DNA of 64,000 nucleotides from Streptococcus sp. Marseille-P6264 (lineage in GTDB: Bacteria; Bacillota; Bacilli; Lactobacillales; Streptococcaceae). The position numbers and the translations under genes are program-made. Within the stretch, counting starts at the first letter, position 1. Each line of letters begins with the position of its first letter. Positions 24,097-34,442 of the stretch are shown piece by piece. The notes beneath the pieces are model-generated. The model had not been told where the DNA came from and made no database searches. It was given only the letters and a program-made list of their open reading frames with translations. The DNA lies in contig NZ_CABPTO010000003.1 of NCBI RefSeq assembly GCF_902460355.1, positions 124,001 to 188,000 on the forward strand, written 5' to 3'.

Positions 24097-24351
24097 ATGA
24101 GTTACGAACAGGAATTTTTACAGGAGTTTGAAGCTTGGGTCAAGACCCAGGTCATGATTAACGAGATGGCCCTCAAGGAGAGTCAGGCAGTCTACGAGGC
24201 AGACCAGGACGAGAGGGCCAAGGAAGCGGCCATTCGCTATGAGAGTCGTCTTGATGCCTACCAGTTCCTTTTAGGAAAATTCGCCAACTATCAGGCGGGC
24301 AAAGGATTTCACGACCTGCCAGATGGACTTTTTAGCGAGAGAAATTATTGA
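24097..24351 (+). CDS. DUF1912 family protein
   Basis: 84 residues (MSYEQEFLQEFEAWVKTQVM at the start), a helical, acidic protein conserved in streptococci next to valS; the function is unknown. I chose the ATG at 24097. The upstream GTG at 24088 would add only three residues, and the known family begins MSYEQEF. The ribosome site is weak. It lies 26 bases after the DUF438 gene and may be in the same operon. Confidence 0.75.
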   Translation: MSYEQEFLQEFEAWVKTQVMINEMALKESQAVYEADQDERAKEAAIRYESRLDAYQFLLGKFANYQAGKGFHDLPDGLFSERNY

Positions 24352-24370
24352 TTTTTCGCTGGAAAGGTGA

Positions 24371-24597
24371 TAGAATAAGTTCATCAGAGGTGTTTTGAGT
24401 CAAGCATTTTACAGAAAGTGGCGGCGCTGAGAAGTCCACAAATGTATCAAAACTGGTTGCTGATGGTTAAAAATGAAATAAAAGTGTCTTTGTATTTACT
24501 TCAAAGACGAAAGTTGCGGGCCTTGCCCGAAATTGGGTGGTACCGCGGATAAACACATTCGTCCCTTTCTAGTCTGACTAGGAAGGGATTATTTTTA
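24371..24597 (+). promoter_or_regulatory. Valine T-box riboswitch with promoter and terminator
   Basis: A TGATAGAAT extended -10 (24368-24376) starts the leader. Stem I is closed by CATCAG/CTGATG and GTTTTGA/TCAAAAC, and the 3' side of the loop between them holds GTT (24456-24458), a valine codon, as specifier. The T-box AATTGGGTGGTACCGCG follows. A terminator stem CCCTTTCTA/TAGGAAGGG with TTATTTTT then alternates with the antiterminator. Uncharged tRNA-Val should relieve termination. valS itself starts 2 kb further on, behind two other genes. Confidence 0.93.
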
Positions 24598-24618
24598 TGT
24601 TGCGGAAAGGAGGTTTGA

Positions 24619-25196
24619 ATGAAACTTCTTGAATCTTATAATGGCAAAGAGTTGCCAAAGTTGGAAACTGAGTGTTTGATGTTGCGTCAGCGAACGGCAG
24701 ATGATGTGGAGGATATGTTTGCTTATGCTGGTCTGCCTGAAGTCTGTTATCCAGCTGGATTTCCTCCTGTAGATAGCTTGGAAGCAGAGCGTGACTATTT
24801 TGAAAATCGCTATTTTGAAAATCTAGAAAAGAAGGAACTTCCGTCTGGCTATGGTATTACAGTTAAGGGGGATGACCGAGTCATTGGCTCTTGTGACTTC
24901 AATCATCGCCATGAAGATGATGTCTTTGAAATTGGCTACCTCCTGCATCCAGATTATTGGGGAAGGGTTATGTACCAGAAGCCGTCAGTGCTTTGATAGA
25001 AGTTGCTTTTACCATTCTTAAACTCCATAAGGTTGAAATTCGATGTTTTGATTACAATAAACAAAGTCAGCGAGTCGCTGAGAAACTTGGTTTCACTCTT
25101 GAAGCTCACATCCGAGACCGCAAAGATGCCCAAGGCAATCGCTGTGCAGAGTTGGCTTATAGGTTGCTGAGGAGTGAGTGGGAAGTTAGAGATTAG
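24619..25196 (+). pseudogene. GNAT acetyltransferase gene with a -1 frameshift
   Basis: Two adjacent frames together form one RimJ/RimL-type acetyltransferase of about 192 residues. Residues up to LLHPDYWG read in the first frame (24619 to about 24960) and GKGYVPEAVSALIEVAF in the next frame. The break lies in TGGGGAAGGG at about 24958: one more G would restore DYWGKGYVPEA, the acetyl-CoA loop. Downstream codons (EKLGFTLEAHIRDRKDAQGN) are intact, so the change is recent or a sequencing error. It lies directly behind the Val T-box, so it was expressed with valS. Confidence 0.85.
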
Positions 25197-25263
25197 TAGT
25201 TGAACTATTCGAAAATTTCGAACAGTTAGAATTTATTGATTTTCAAAAGTGAGGTGAGAAAAA

Positions 25264-26391
25264 TTGGAAGCAAGCCAGATTATTACTCTGCTTAGTGGTG
25301 CAGGATTAGGGGCGATATTAAGTGCGATTTTAGTTTTTGTCTCCAATAATAAGTCACGTAGTATAGAGTATATGAGCGAGGAACACTTATATTATCGAAA
25401 CAACTTAAGGACAATTATAAAAGATTTGTATTCGTTTAACGATCTTCAAAAATCATTGAATGAATTAAAGTTGTTATTGGATGCAAAAGGAAAGAGAGTA
25501 AGAGAGGTTGGTGGTTATTCAACTTATTTAAAGGATAGTCATATTTGGATACTGATAAATAAGATTGAGAGTGAACTAAAGAATAATGGTAAAGTACCTA
25601 AGGAGTTAATTGATAAATTAGTTTCTTATTCGGAATTACTATTAGATTATGAATTGAGTTCCAGTAGAAAAAAAGTAAGATATAAAGTCTTTGAGACGTT
25701 TGTTTTTATATCTTTAGTGTTAGGTACTGTGCTATCAGTAATTTGGTTTATTAAACCCAATTGGCGTGATGTGAATGAAAATATTGTTTCACATTGGATA
25801 CCGTTAATATGTATAGGCTTGTGTTTAACTTCATTTTTTATATTCTATTTTTTAAGAGATTCTGTGAGATTGTCTTTTAGAAATGGAAATTCATTTCTTA
25901 TGATTTTATTTATAATCTTTTATTTACTACCATTCTTTGGAATTATTCAACGATATAATGAGAATGCTATCAAAGCACTCTCTCATATATCTTTTCTAGA
26001 AAATATTAATAAGGATAAGTTCATATTTATTACTTATGGAGCGTTATTTATTTTAGAAATATTATTCTTGCTATTTAGTATAGACGATGAAAAAAGCCAA
26101 TACATAGAGGAAATTCGAGATGTGGAAAACGCTGATATTTTTGAGAATCTGTTGAAAATCAATAATGCAATTGAAAATGAAGATGAATCATCTTGTCTTA
26201 GGAAAAATCAATATATTCGTCGCTTTCAAAAGTCTTTAGCTAAAAAAAATCCAAGAAAATTAGAGAAGATGGTATTGGAAGAAGAATGGAAAAAAGTTAT
26301 AAGTGATTTACAAAAAGAAAACTTATGGAAAAAGAGTTCGTATAAAAAAGAGATTACTTATTTGGATAAATACTTAAAAGATAAAATATAA
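25264..26391 (+). CDS. AT-rich membrane protein of unknown function between T-box and valS
   Basis: 375 residues starting at TTG 25264 behind GAGGTGAGAAAAA. There is one N-terminal membrane segment (residues 5-25, LLSGAGLGAILSAILVF). A charged cytoplasmic helical stretch (to about 140) and four or so further membrane segments (about 145-165, 180-200, 213-232 and 262-280) follow. A long charged C-terminal helical region (to 375) ends the protein. The base composition is much more AT-rich than valS or the GNAT gene, suggesting acquisition. I recognise no family. Confidence 0.65.
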   Translation: MEASQIITLLSGAGLGAILSAILVFVSNNKSRSIEYMSEEHLYYRNNLRTIIKDLYSFNDLQKSLNELKLLLDAKGKRVREVGGYSTYLKDSHIWILINKIESELKNNGKVPKELIDKLVSYSELLLDYELSSSRKKVRYKVFETFVFISLVLGTVLSVIWFIKPNWRDVNENIVSHWIPLICIGLCLTSFFIFYFLRDSVRLSFRNGNSFLMILFIIFYLLPFFGIIQRYNENAIKALSHISFLENINKDKFIFITYGALFILEILFLLFSIDDEKSQYIEEIRDVENADIFENLLKINNAIENEDESSCLRKNQYIRRFQKSLAKKNPRKLEKMVLEEEWKKVISDLQKENLWKKSSYKKEITYLDKYLKDKI

Positions 26392-26452
26392 GTTTTTGAA
26401 GTATAGTTTTAGAAGAGTTTCCATATTATTTTCAAACAGTTTTTTAAAACCA

Positions 26453-26469
26453 TTTAAGATTACTTTAAG
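26453..26469 (+). promoter_or_regulatory. Perfect CiaR-type direct repeat upstream of valS (no matching -10)
   Basis: TTTAAG-ATTAC-TTTAAG is an exact TTTAAG-N5-TTTAAG match, 96 bases before valS. Ten bases downstream, where a -10 should stand, is TCCATT. The nearest TATATA is 15 bases away. The surrounding DNA is very AT-rich, so chance is possible. Confidence 0.35.
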
Positions 26470-26564
26470 TGTAAAGCTATCCATTATATAACTATTTTAA
26501 AAAGATTTAGTTATTGGTTTTTAAACAAATATAACATATGTCGTAAAAAAGAAAGGACAAACAC

Positions 26565-29216
26565 ATGTCAAAACAACTTTCACCTAAATATAATCCAGCC
26601 GAGGTTGAGGCTGGTCGTTATCAAAAATGGCTTGATGCCGATGTTTTCAAGCCTTCAGGAGATCAAAAGGCTAAGCCTTATTCGATCGTGATTCCACCAC
26701 CAAACGTAACTGGGAAACTCCATCTTGGGCACGCTTGGGATACGACTTTGCAGGATATTATCATCCGTCAGAAACGCATGCAAGGTTTTGACACGCTTTG
26801 GCTTCCTGGTATGGACCACGCGGGAATTGCCACTCAGGCTAAGGTTGAGGAGCGCTTGCGTGGTGAGGGCATTAGCCGTTATGACCTCGGTCGTGAAAAA
26901 TTCCTCGATAAAGTCTGGGAATGGAAAGACGAATATGCGACAACCATCAAGGAACAATGGGGCAAGATGGGGCTCTCTGTAGACTACTCTCGCGAGCGTT
27001 TCACTCTTGACGAAGGTTTGTCAAAAGCCGTCCGTAAGGTCTTTGTCGAGCTTTATAAGAAAGGCTGGATCTACCGTGGTGAGTTTATCATCAACTGGGA
27101 CCCAGCAGCTCGCACAGCTCTTTCTGATATCGAGGTGATTCACAAGGACGTGGAAGGTGCCTTCTACCACATGAACTACATGCTGGAAGACGGTTCACGC
27201 GCCCTTGAAGTTGCGACAACTCGTCCTGAGACGATGTTTGGGGACGTTGCCGTTGCGGTCAATCCAGAAGATCCACGCTACAAGGATTTGATTGGTAAAA
27301 ATGTCATCCTTCCAATCGCTAATAAATTGATTCCAATCGTTGGGGATGAACACGCAGATCCTGAATTTGGTACGGGTGTCGTGAAAATCACACCTGCCCA
27401 CGATCCAAACGACTTCTTAGTTGGTCAACGCCATAACTTGCCACAAGTTAACGTCATGAATGACGACGGAACCATGAACGATTTGGCCTTTGAATTTGCA
27501 GGCATGGACCGTTTCGAAGCTCGGAAAGCAGTCGTTGCTAAGTTGGAAGAAATCGGTGCCCTTGTTAAAATCGAAAAACGTGTCCACAGTGTTGGTCACT
27601 CAGAGCGGACTGGCGTTGTGGTTGAGCCACGCTTGTCTACGCAATGGTTTGTCAAGATGGACCAATTGGCTAAGAATGCTATTGCCAATCAAGATACAGA
27701 GGATAAGGTTGAATTCTACCCACCTCGTTTCAACGATACCTTCCTCCAATGGATGGAAAATGTCCACGACTGGGTTATCTCTCGTCAGCTCTGGTGGGGT
27801 CACCAAATCCCTGCTTGGTACAATGCTGAGGGTGAAATGTACGTCGGCGAAGAAGCTCCAGAAGGTGACGGATGGACTCAGGACGAAGATGTCTTGGATA
27901 CTTGGTTCAGTTCCGCCCTCTGGCCATTCTCAACCATGGGCTGGCCTGATGTCGACTCAGAAGACTTCAAACGTTACTTCCCAACTTCAACCTTGGTAAC
28001 AGGTTACGACATCATCTTCTTCTGGGTGTCTCGTATGATTTTCCAATCTCTGGAATTCACTGGTCGTCAGCCATTCCAAAATGTCCTTATCCACGGTCTC
28101 ATTCGTGATGAGCAAGGACGCAAGATGTCTAAATCTCTTGGTAACGGGATTGACCCGATGGATGTCATCGAGAAATATGGTGCCGATGCCCTGCGTTGGT
28201 TCCTTTCAAACGGTTCTGCACCAGGACAAGACGTTCGCTTCTCTTACGAGAAAATGGATGCTTCATGGAACTTCATTAACAAGATTTGGAATATCTCTCG
28301 CTACATCCTCATGAACAATGAAGGATTGACTCTTGAGCAAGCAACTGCCAATGTTGAAAAAGTTGCCAACAAAGAAGCTGGAAATGTCACAGATCGCTGG
28401 ATTCTCCACAACCTCAATGAAACAATCGGTAAAGTTACTGAAAACTTTGACAAGTTTGAGTTTGGTGTAGCTGGCTATATCCTCTACAACTTCATCTGGG
28501 ACGAATTTGCGGACTGGTATGTTGAGTTGACCAAGGAAGTCCTTTATAGCGACAACGAAGAAGAGAAGGTTATCACACGCTCTGTTCTCCTTTATACCTT
28601 GGACAAGATCCTTCGTCTCCTTCACCCAATCATGCCATTCGTAACAGAGGAAATCTTTGGACAAATCTCAGAAGGCTCTATCGTCACAGCGGAATACCCA
28701 GCTGTCAACCCAGCCTTTGAAGACCTTGCTGCTCACACTGGTGTAGAAAGCCTCAAAGACTTGATCCGTGCTGTACGTAATGCGCGTGCCGAAGTAAACG
28801 TAGCACCAAGCAAGCCAATCACCATCCTTGTTAAGACAAGCGATAGCGACTTGGAAGCCTTCTTTAACAGCAATGTTAACTACATCAAACGCTTCACAAA
28901 TCCAGAACACTTGGAAATCGCATCAAACATCCCTGCACCTGAACTTGCTATGTCAAGCGTCATTACAGGAGCAGAAATCTACTTGCCACTGGCAGACCTC
29001 CTCAATGTCGAAGAAGAGCTGGCTCGTCTCGACAAGGAACTCGCTAAATGGCAAAAAGAACTGGATATGGTTGGTAAGAAGCTCTCTAACGAACGCTTCG
29101 TAGCCAATGCCAAACCAGAAGTCGTCCAAAAAGAACGCGACAAACAAGCCGACTACCAAGCGAAATACGACGCGACCGTAGCACGTATTGATGAGATGAG
29201 GAAACTCGTTAAATAA
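26565..29216 (+). CDS. valS: Valyl-tRNA synthetase
   Basis: 883-residue class Ia synthetase. HLGH of the HIGH motif is at residues 53-56 (after PPPNVTGKL), and KMSKS is at 520-524 ([17 protein letters not shown]). The editing domain with its [15 protein letters not shown] motif lies between, and the C-terminal 70 residues form the coiled-coil arm that contacts tRNA. Codon usage is strongly biased, as in highly expressed genes, and contrasts with both neighbours. AAGAAAGGACAAAC precedes the ATG. The Val T-box at 24371 probably controls it through a long transcript; an extra local promoter is possible. Confidence 0.98.
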   Translation: MSKQLSPKYNPAEVEAGRYQKWLDADVFKPSGDQKAKPYSIVIPPPNVTGKLHLGHAWDTTLQDIIIRQKRMQGFDTLWLPGMDHAGIATQAKVEERLRGEGISRYDLGREKFLDKVWEWKDEYATTIKEQWGKMGLSVDYSRERFTLDEGLSKAVRKVFVELYKKGWIYRGEFIINWDPAARTALSDIEVIHKDVEGAFYHMNYMLEDGSRALEVATTRPETMFGDVAVAVNPEDPRYKDLIGKNVILPIANKLIPIVGDEHADPEFGTGVVKITPAHDPNDFLVGQRHNLPQVNVMNDDGTMNDLAFEFAGMDRFEARKAVVAKLEEIGALVKIEKRVHSVGHSERTGVVVEPRLSTQWFVKMDQLAKNAIANQDTEDKVEFYPPRFNDTFLQWMENVHDWVISRQLWWGHQIPAWYNAEGEMYVGEEAPEGDGWTQDEDVLDTWFSSALWPFSTMGWPDVDSEDFKRYFPTSTLVTGYDIIFFWVSRMIFQSLEFTGRQPFQNVLIHGLIRDEQGRKMSKSLGNGIDPMDVIEKYGADALRWFLSNGSAPGQDVRFSYEKMDASWNFINKIWNISRYILMNNEGLTLEQATANVEKVANKEAGNVTDRWILHNLNETIGKVTENFDKFEFGVAGYILYNFIWDEFADWYVELTKEVLYSDNEEEKVITRSVLLYTLDKILRLLHPIMPFVTEEIFGQISEGSIVTAEYPAVNPAFEDLAAHTGVESLKDLIRAVRNARAEVNVAPSKPITILVKTSDSDLEAFFNSNVNYIKRFTNPEHLEIASNIPAPELAMSSVITGAEIYLPLADLLNVEEELARLDKELAKWQKELDMVGKKLSNERFVANAKPEVVQKERDKQADYQAKYDATVARIDEMRKLVK

Positions 29217-29223
29217 ACGTAGA

Positions 29224-29249
29224 AACACGGTGGAATGCCGTGTTTTTTT
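29224..29249 (+). terminator. valS terminator
   Basis: AACACGG-TGGAATG-CCGTGTT followed by six further T. Confidence 0.9.
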
Positions 29250-29288
29250 GGTATAATGAGGAATAAAAAAGATTTTAGGAGATAAAAA

Positions 29289-30359
29289 TTGTTTGATTTT
29301 AATGATGTATTTATCAATTTTATTTCTGATTTTGTTTTTTGGCTATTCCTAATAATAGTTGGGGGCATTGGTTGGTTATTTAACAGAATATTTTTATCAA
29401 AATTTAAGAAAGTAAAAATTAAAAGAATTGATGTTAGAAATGTTCCAAAACGATTTAATGGAGTTGAGTTAGCTCTTTTTCAGTATGATGGAGCATATAA
29501 AAATTATATTGAGAATGAATTAGTTATTGAAAATTCAAAAGATGATTTATTAATTCAAAACTTAGTAGTTGATAATATTAGTGTTAGTGATTATTTTTAC
29601 GAAGATATTGTGATACAAAATGGTTTCGATATGCTCACCCAAAATCTAGATTTCGTTATTTTTAACAATGGGAACAAGGAAAGCTCGTTAAAAAATTATC
29701 AAGTTAAAATCCACTATTTAAATAAGGAAAATGAAAAAGATAAAACAATCTTTAAAACAGAGGTGGAGAGCGGTAATTTAAGTGGGGGTGATATTAAAAC
29801 ATTGTTTTCAAAGAAATTAACAGATCACAGTATTGTTAAATTCTTTTCTAATAGCTTGCCTGATTATAAACAATCAATTAGAATTGAATTAGTGAATAAG
29901 GAAAATCAAGAAATTGAAAGTGAGACTGAGATAGCATATCTATCCTCGGAGAAACGTTTTGTTAGAAATTTAGGTGGAGCAGGGAAGCCTGATAGAACTT
30001 TAACACCAATTATTGAATTGATATCTCCTTATAGTCAAGATTGTTTTAATTTCTCTATCAATCAACGTTTAGTAAAAGGCGATAATACATTGAGATTTAA
30101 TATTCTTATAGATGCTCCGTGCTCTATAAAATACAATGTAAAATTATTTAGAAATAAAAAAATGTTAAGCAATTTTTCTAGTGATTTGATTGAGATACAG
30201 TTTTCAAAATATAGATTAGTATCTCCTTATAAAGATGAGTTATATCATTATTTACATGATGAAAAAATAGAATCTAGTAATTTTGAAGAAGTGAAGTTAA
30301 GGAAACCGGAGTTGCTTAATAGTATTGACAGGATAAAGACTGAATATAATTTAAATTAG
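29289..30359 (+). CDS. AT-rich membrane-anchored protein of unknown function after valS
   Basis: 356 residues from a TTG start at 29289 behind TTAGGAGATAAAAA, with a TGGTATAAT promoter right after the valS terminator (about 29248-29256). Residues 8-32 (FINFISDFVFWLFLIIVGGI and on) form one membrane anchor. The rest is hydrophilic, rich in Asn, Lys, Asp and Ile, and probably beta-strand-rich (LVIENSKDDLLIQNLVVDNI). It is very AT-rich, like the gene on the other side of valS. I recognise no family. Confidence 0.65.
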   Translation: MFDFNDVFINFISDFVFWLFLIIVGGIGWLFNRIFLSKFKKVKIKRIDVRNVPKRFNGVELALFQYDGAYKNYIENELVIENSKDDLLIQNLVVDNISVSDYFYEDIVIQNGFDMLTQNLDFVIFNNGNKESSLKNYQVKIHYLNKENEKDKTIFKTEVESGNLSGGDIKTLFSKKLTDHSIVKFFSNSLPDYKQSIRIELVNKENQEIESETEIAYLSSEKRFVRNLGGAGKPDRTLTPIIELISPYSQDCFNFSINQRLVKGDNTLRFNILIDAPCSIKYNVKLFRNKKMLSNFSSDLIEIQFSKYRLVSPYKDELYHYLHDEKIESSNFEEVKLRKPELLNSIDRIKTEYNLN

Positions 30360-30433
30360 ATGCTTAGCACTTCGTTTAAATCTTAGGTTTATCTAGTATT
30401 CTTATACTAAATTTCATAGTTCAGAAACGTTAA

Positions 30434-30459
30434 GAAGAAGCCCTCGTGGCTTCTTTTTT
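30434..30459 (+). terminator. Terminator before lysA
   Basis: GAAGAAGCC-CTCGT-GGCTTCTTTTTT. Confidence 0.9.
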
Positions 30460-30520
30460 CTCCTCCCAAACTCACACTTGTGTTATAATATTGTCAGTAA
30501 AAGAGAAAGTAGGAGCGTGT

Positions 30521-31771
30521 ATGAAAACTCCATTTATCAGTCGTGAGCGCTTGGCGGAGCTGACAGCGCAGTTTCCAACGCCTTTTCATCTGTATGATGA
30601 GAAGGGGATTCGGGAAAGAGCGCGTGCCTTGCATGAGGCTTTTGCTTGGAATGCTGGTTTTAAGGAATATTTTGCCGTCAAGGCGACACCAAATCCTGCT
30701 ATTTTAAAAATCCTCAAGGAAGAGGGCTGTGGGGTGGACTGTGCTAGCTATGTTGAGCTGCTCATGAGCCAAAAGCTGGGCTTTGCTGGGGACGAGATCA
30801 TGTTTTCGTCCAATAATACGCCAGCTGAAGAATTTCGTCTTGCGCGGGAGCTAGGAGCGACCATCAACCTAGATGCCTATGAGGACGTGGCTTTCTTGAA
30901 AGAAGTAGCTGGGATTCCCAAGGTGATCTCTTGCCGCTACAATCCCGGTGGTGTCTTTGAGCTGGGTACCAGCATTATGGATCATCCAGAGGAAGCCAAG
31001 TTTGGTATGACTAGGGCGCAGCTGATTCAGGCCTTCAAAGAACTCAAGGAACTGGGAACAGAGAAATTCGGCATTCATGCTCTCTTGGCCTCCAATACTG
31101 TAAGCAATGACTACTATCCAGCACTGGCTCGGCAGCTGTTTGAGTTGGCAGTAGAGGTCGTGGAAGCGACGGGGGTTGAGTTGGACTTTATCAATCTGTC
31201 TGGCGGTGTCGGGGTCAACTATCAGCCTGAAGGCGAGGAAAATGACATTGCGGTCATCGGTCAAGGAGTTCGTCAGGCCTATGAGGAAATCCTGACACCA
31301 GCTGGTCTGGGGCAGGTCAAGATTTTTACGGAGCTAGGACGTTTTATGCTGGCGCCTTTCGGTCTTTTGGTGACCAAGGTGACTCACAAAAAGCAGACCT
31401 ATCGGACCTATCTGGGAGTGGATGCTTCTGCGGTTAATCTCCTGCGTCCTGCTATGTATGGAGCTTATCACCATATTACCAATATGGATCGGCTAGAAGG
31501 ACCGACGGAGATTGTCGATGTGGTCGGCAGCCTCTGTGAAAACAACGATAAATTTGCCATCCAGCGGGAGCTGCCTGTCAGTCAGATTGGCGATACACTG
31601 GTCATTCACGATACTGGTGCCCACGGCTTCTCCATGGGCTATCAATACAATGCCAAGTTGCGCTCTAGCGAGATTCTCCTAGAGGAAAATGGTCAGGCTC
31701 GTATGATTCGTCGGGCAGAGAGGCCAGAGGATTATTTCGCCACTCTCTATGGCTTTGATTTTGAAAAATAG
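30521..31771 (+). CDS. lysA: Diaminopimelate decarboxylase
   Basis: 416-residue PLP enzyme of the alanine racemase-fold decarboxylases, catalysing meso-DAP to lysine, the last step of lysine synthesis, needed for the L-Lys peptidoglycan of streptococci. The PLP lysine is K54 in EYFAVKATPNPAILK. The substrate-binding ELGRFMLAPFG segment and the C-terminal VVGSLCENNDKFA with the catalytic Cys are present. The ATG at 30521 is preceded by AGTAGGAGCGTGT. The longer frame to 30446 crosses the TGTTATAAT promoter and the previous terminator, so it is not used. Confidence 0.95.
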   Translation: MKTPFISRERLAELTAQFPTPFHLYDEKGIRERARALHEAFAWNAGFKEYFAVKATPNPAILKILKEEGCGVDCASYVELLMSQKLGFAGDEIMFSSNNTPAEEFRLARELGATINLDAYEDVAFLKEVAGIPKVISCRYNPGGVFELGTSIMDHPEEAKFGMTRAQLIQAFKELKELGTEKFGIHALLASNTVSNDYYPALARQLFELAVEVVEATGVELDFINLSGGVGVNYQPEGEENDIAVIGQGVRQAYEEILTPAGLGQVKIFTELGRFMLAPFGLLVTKVTHKKQTYRTYLGVDASAVNLLRPAMYGAYHHITNMDRLEGPTEIVDVVGSLCENNDKFAIQRELPVSQIGDTLVIHDTGAHGFSMGYQYNAKLRSSEILLEENGQARMIRRAERPEDYFATLYGFDFEK

Positions 31772-31828
31772 AGATAATTTGGTATAATAAAGAGTAATGT
31801 AAAAAATGAAACAGGAGTTCGGATTATT

Positions 31829-32077
31829 ATGAATACATTGTTAGCAATTTTATTGATTATGCTGGCTTTCTTTGGTGGGATTTTGCTGGGTATGTACTTG
31901 CTTCGCCGTCAGGTCGAAAAGGAATTTGCGGAAAATCCACGTCTCAATGTAGAAGCAGTGCGGATGTTGCTCAGTGCCAATGGTCAAAAACCAAGTGAAG
32001 CACGCGTTCAACAAGTTTACCGTCAAATCATCAACCAACAAAAAGCAGCAGTTGCTAAAAATAAAAACAAAAAATAA
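31829..32077 (+). CDS. YneF/UPF0154 membrane protein
   Basis: 82 residues with one N-terminal membrane segment ([20 protein letters not shown], about residues 4-23). A conserved cytoplasmic part follows ([20 protein letters not shown], then [13 protein letters not shown]) and a basic tail. This matches the UPF0154/YneF family of Firmicutes, function unknown. ACAGGAGTTCGG precedes the ATG, and a TGGTATAAT promoter lies about 40 bases upstream. It is probably monocistronic, leading on to murI 100 bases later. Confidence 0.85.
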   Translation: MNTLLAILLIMLAFFGGILLGMYLLRRQVEKEFAENPRLNVEAVRMLLSANGQKPSEARVQQVYRQIINQQKAAVAKNKNKK

Positions 32078-32176
32078 GCTTCTCTCAGCTACCCTTTGGT
32101 GGCAGACGGAGATTTCTATATAAAAAATGGGGATTTGGGCTAGGCTTCCAATCCCTTGTTTTAGAAAGAAGACTGT

Positions 32177-32971
32177 ATGGATAACCGACCGATTGGATTT
32201 TTAGACTCTGGGGTGGGCGGTCTAACTGTTGTCCGTGAATTGATGCGGCAACTCCCCCACGAGGAAGTGGTTTATATAGGTGATTCGGCTCGGGCTCCAT
32301 ATGGTCCTAGGCCGGCGGAGCAGATTCGGGACTATACTTGGCAGTTGGTCAACTTTCTCTTGACCAAGGATGTCAAGATGATTGTTATTGCCTGCAATAC
32401 TGCCACAGCTGTTGTCTGGGAGGAAGTCAAGGCTAAGTTGGACATTCCTGTCCTCGGTGTGATTTTGCCCGGAGCTAGTGCTGCCATCAAGTCTACAACT
32501 GGTGGCAAGATTGGCGTCATCGGGACTCCTATGACGGTCCAGTCCGACATTTACCGAAAAAAGATTGAGGCTCTATCTCCCGAGATGGAGGTGCAGAGCT
32601 TGGCTTGTCCTAAGTTTGTCCCGCTGGTAGAGTCAAATGAGCTCCAGTCCAGCCTGACTAAAAAGGTTGTCTATGAGACCCTTCATCCTCTAGCGGGCAA
32701 GGTGGATACTCTTGTCTTGGGCTGTACCCATTATCCTTTGCTCCGGCCGATTATTCAAAATATGATGGGGCCGAGCGTCAAGTTGATTGACAGCGGGGCC
32801 GAGTGTGTACGGGATATTTCTGTCCTGCTCAATTATTTTGAAATCAATCGTAGCCGCGAAAAGCACGAACTGAACCATCGTTTTTATACTACAGCCAATG
32901 CTAAGAGATTTGCGGAAATCGCTGAAAACTGGCTGAATCTGAAAGTCAATGTGGAGCATGTGACCTTATGA
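32177..32971 (+). CDS. murI: Glutamate racemase
   Basis: 264-residue cofactor-independent racemase making D-glutamate for peptidoglycan. The two catalytic cysteines are Cys73 (ACNTATA) and Cys183 (LGCTHYPLL), with the phosphate/Asp loop DSGVGGLTV at 10-18. It overlaps the next gene by four bases (ATGA), starting a long co-translated run from murI to yidD. AGAAAGAAGA precedes the ATG. Confidence 0.96.
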   Translation: MDNRPIGFLDSGVGGLTVVRELMRQLPHEEVVYIGDSARAPYGPRPAEQIRDYTWQLVNFLLTKDVKMIVIACNTATAVVWEEVKAKLDIPVLGVILPGASAAIKSTTGGKIGVIGTPMTVQSDIYRKKIEALSPEMEVQSLACPKFVPLVESNELQSSLTKKVVYETLHPLAGKVDTLVLGCTHYPLLRPIIQNMMGPSVKLIDSGAECVRDISVLLNYFEINRSREKHELNHRFYTTANAKRFAEIAENWLNLKVNVEHVTL

Positions 32972-33945
32972 CAAAAAACATTTATGAATACAAAGATGCC
33001 TCTGACTGGTATGTAGCTGAGTGGGGACAGAGTGCCTCTTACAGTGAATTTGAGCGAGTGCCAGCCGAAGCTTCTGAGATTTTAGACCGCTTAGAGAGTG
33101 TTTTGGCAGAAGAAGAGCTAGGCCTGCCCTTAAATATCACGGTCATTCGCTATGGCTCAGCCTTTCGCTTTTTGACCTTCTTGCTGGATATTTTAAACCA
33201 AGAAACGGATCGAAAGTTGGAATTGTTACAGCGACAGGGAGCCCTTCTCTTGGTTGAAGGAGGGAAACTCCTCTATGTCCATCTGCCGCAGACTGGTGTG
33301 GATTTACAAGCCTTTCTGGGAGCAAAAGATGTCAAAGACACCCTCTTGATTGCGACGCGCAATGAGGGTAAGACAGCAGAATTTCGTAAGCTTTTTGGGA
33401 AGTTGGGCTACGAGGTGGAAAATCTGAATGACTATCCTGATTTGCCAGAAGTAGCTGAAACAGGCATGACCTTTGAAGAAAATGCCCGTCTCAAGGCTGA
33501 AACGATCAGCCAGTTGACTGGCAAAATGGTTTTGGCAGATGATTCAGGCCTGCAAGTGGATATCTTGGGTGGTCTACCAGGTGTCTGGTCGGCTCGTTTT
33601 GCTGGCGTTGGTGCGACAGATGACGAAAACAATATCAAGCTCCTGCATGAGCTGGCCATGGTCTTTGATATTAAAGACCGCTCTGCTCATTTCCACACGA
33701 CTCTGGTGGTCGCAAGCCCAGATAAGGAATCCTTGGTGGTCGAAGCGGATTGGCCGGGCTATATTGCACATGAACCCAAAGGCGAAAATGGCTTTGGCTA
33801 TGATCCTTTGTTCTTGGTCGGAGAGACAGGAAAAACATCAGCTGAGCTAACGATCGAAGAGAAAAATGCCCAGTCCCATCGTGCACAAGCGGTGCAAAAA
33901 TTAATGGAGGTATTTCCAGCATGGCAAAGCAAACAATCATCGTAA
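32968..33945 (+). CDS. rdgB: XTP/dITP diphosphatase with a streptococcal N-terminal extension
   Basis: 325 residues, against about 200 for the usual RdgB/HAM1 enzyme. The catalytic domain begins near residue 127 ([14 protein letters not shown]) and carries [20 protein letters not shown] and [15 protein letters not shown], the purine-triphosphate cleaning signature. The first 125 residues ([20 protein letters not shown] and on) are an extra domain of unknown role that I recall as typical of streptococcal versions. It removes deaminated purine nucleotides. It overlaps murI by 4 and yfcE by 25 bases. Confidence 0.93.
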   Translation: MTKNIYEYKDASDWYVAEWGQSASYSEFERVPAEASEILDRLESVLAEEELGLPLNITVIRYGSAFRFLTFLLDILNQETDRKLELLQRQGALLLVEGGKLLYVHLPQTGVDLQAFLGAKDVKDTLLIATRNEGKTAEFRKLFGKLGYEVENLNDYPDLPEVAETGMTFEENARLKAETISQLTGKMVLADDSGLQVDILGGLPGVWSARFAGVGATDDENNIKLLHELAMVFDIKDRSAHFHTTLVVASPDKESLVVEADWPGYIAHEPKGENGFGYDPLFLVGETGKTSAELTIEEKNAQSHRAQAVQKLMEVFPAWQSKQSS

Positions 33946-34442
33946 TGAGCGATTCCCATGGGGACCGTGCCATTGTCGAAGAAATGAAACATCATTATCT
34001 AGGAAAAGTCGATGCTATTTTCCATGATGGAGACTCAGAGTTACCTTTTGAGGATGAAGTCTGGGAAGGGATTCATGTCGTAGCGGGTAATATGGACTTT
34101 TATCCTGGCTATCCAGAGCGGCTGGTGACAGATTTGGATGGGACCATTATTGCCCAGACCCACGGGCACCTTTTCAATATCAATTTTAGCTTCCAAAAAC
34201 TGGATCTGTGGGCTCAAGAAGTAGGAGCAGATATCTGTCTCTATGGCCATTTACATGTTCCAGATGCTTGGATGCAAGGGAAGACTCTCTTTCTCAATCC
34301 GGGCTCCATTAGCCAGCCTCGTGGCTCAATCAACGAACGTCTTTACGCTAAGGTAGAGATTGACGATGACAGTTTTAAAATTGATTTCTATACGCGAAAT
34401 CATGAACTCTACCCAAGCTTGTCCAAGGAGTTTGCCCGATGA
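33921..34442 (+). CDS. YfcE-type metallophosphoesterase
   Basis: 173-residue calcineurin-like phosphodiesterase with the metal motifs MSDSHGD (residues 9-15), [19 protein letters not shown] and GHLHVP. Relatives hydrolyse phosphodiester model substrates, and the natural substrate is unresolved. It begins within the rdgB reading frame (25-base overlap) and overlaps cbpB by four bases. Confidence 0.88.
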   Translation: MAKQTIIVMSDSHGDRAIVEEMKHHYLGKVDAIFHDGDSELPFEDEVWEGIHVVAGNMDFYPGYPERLVTDLDGTIIAQTHGHLFNINFSFQKLDLWAQEVGADICLYGHLHVPDAWMQGKTLFLNPGSISQPRGSINERLYAKVEIDDDSFKIDFYTRNHELYPSLSKEFAR

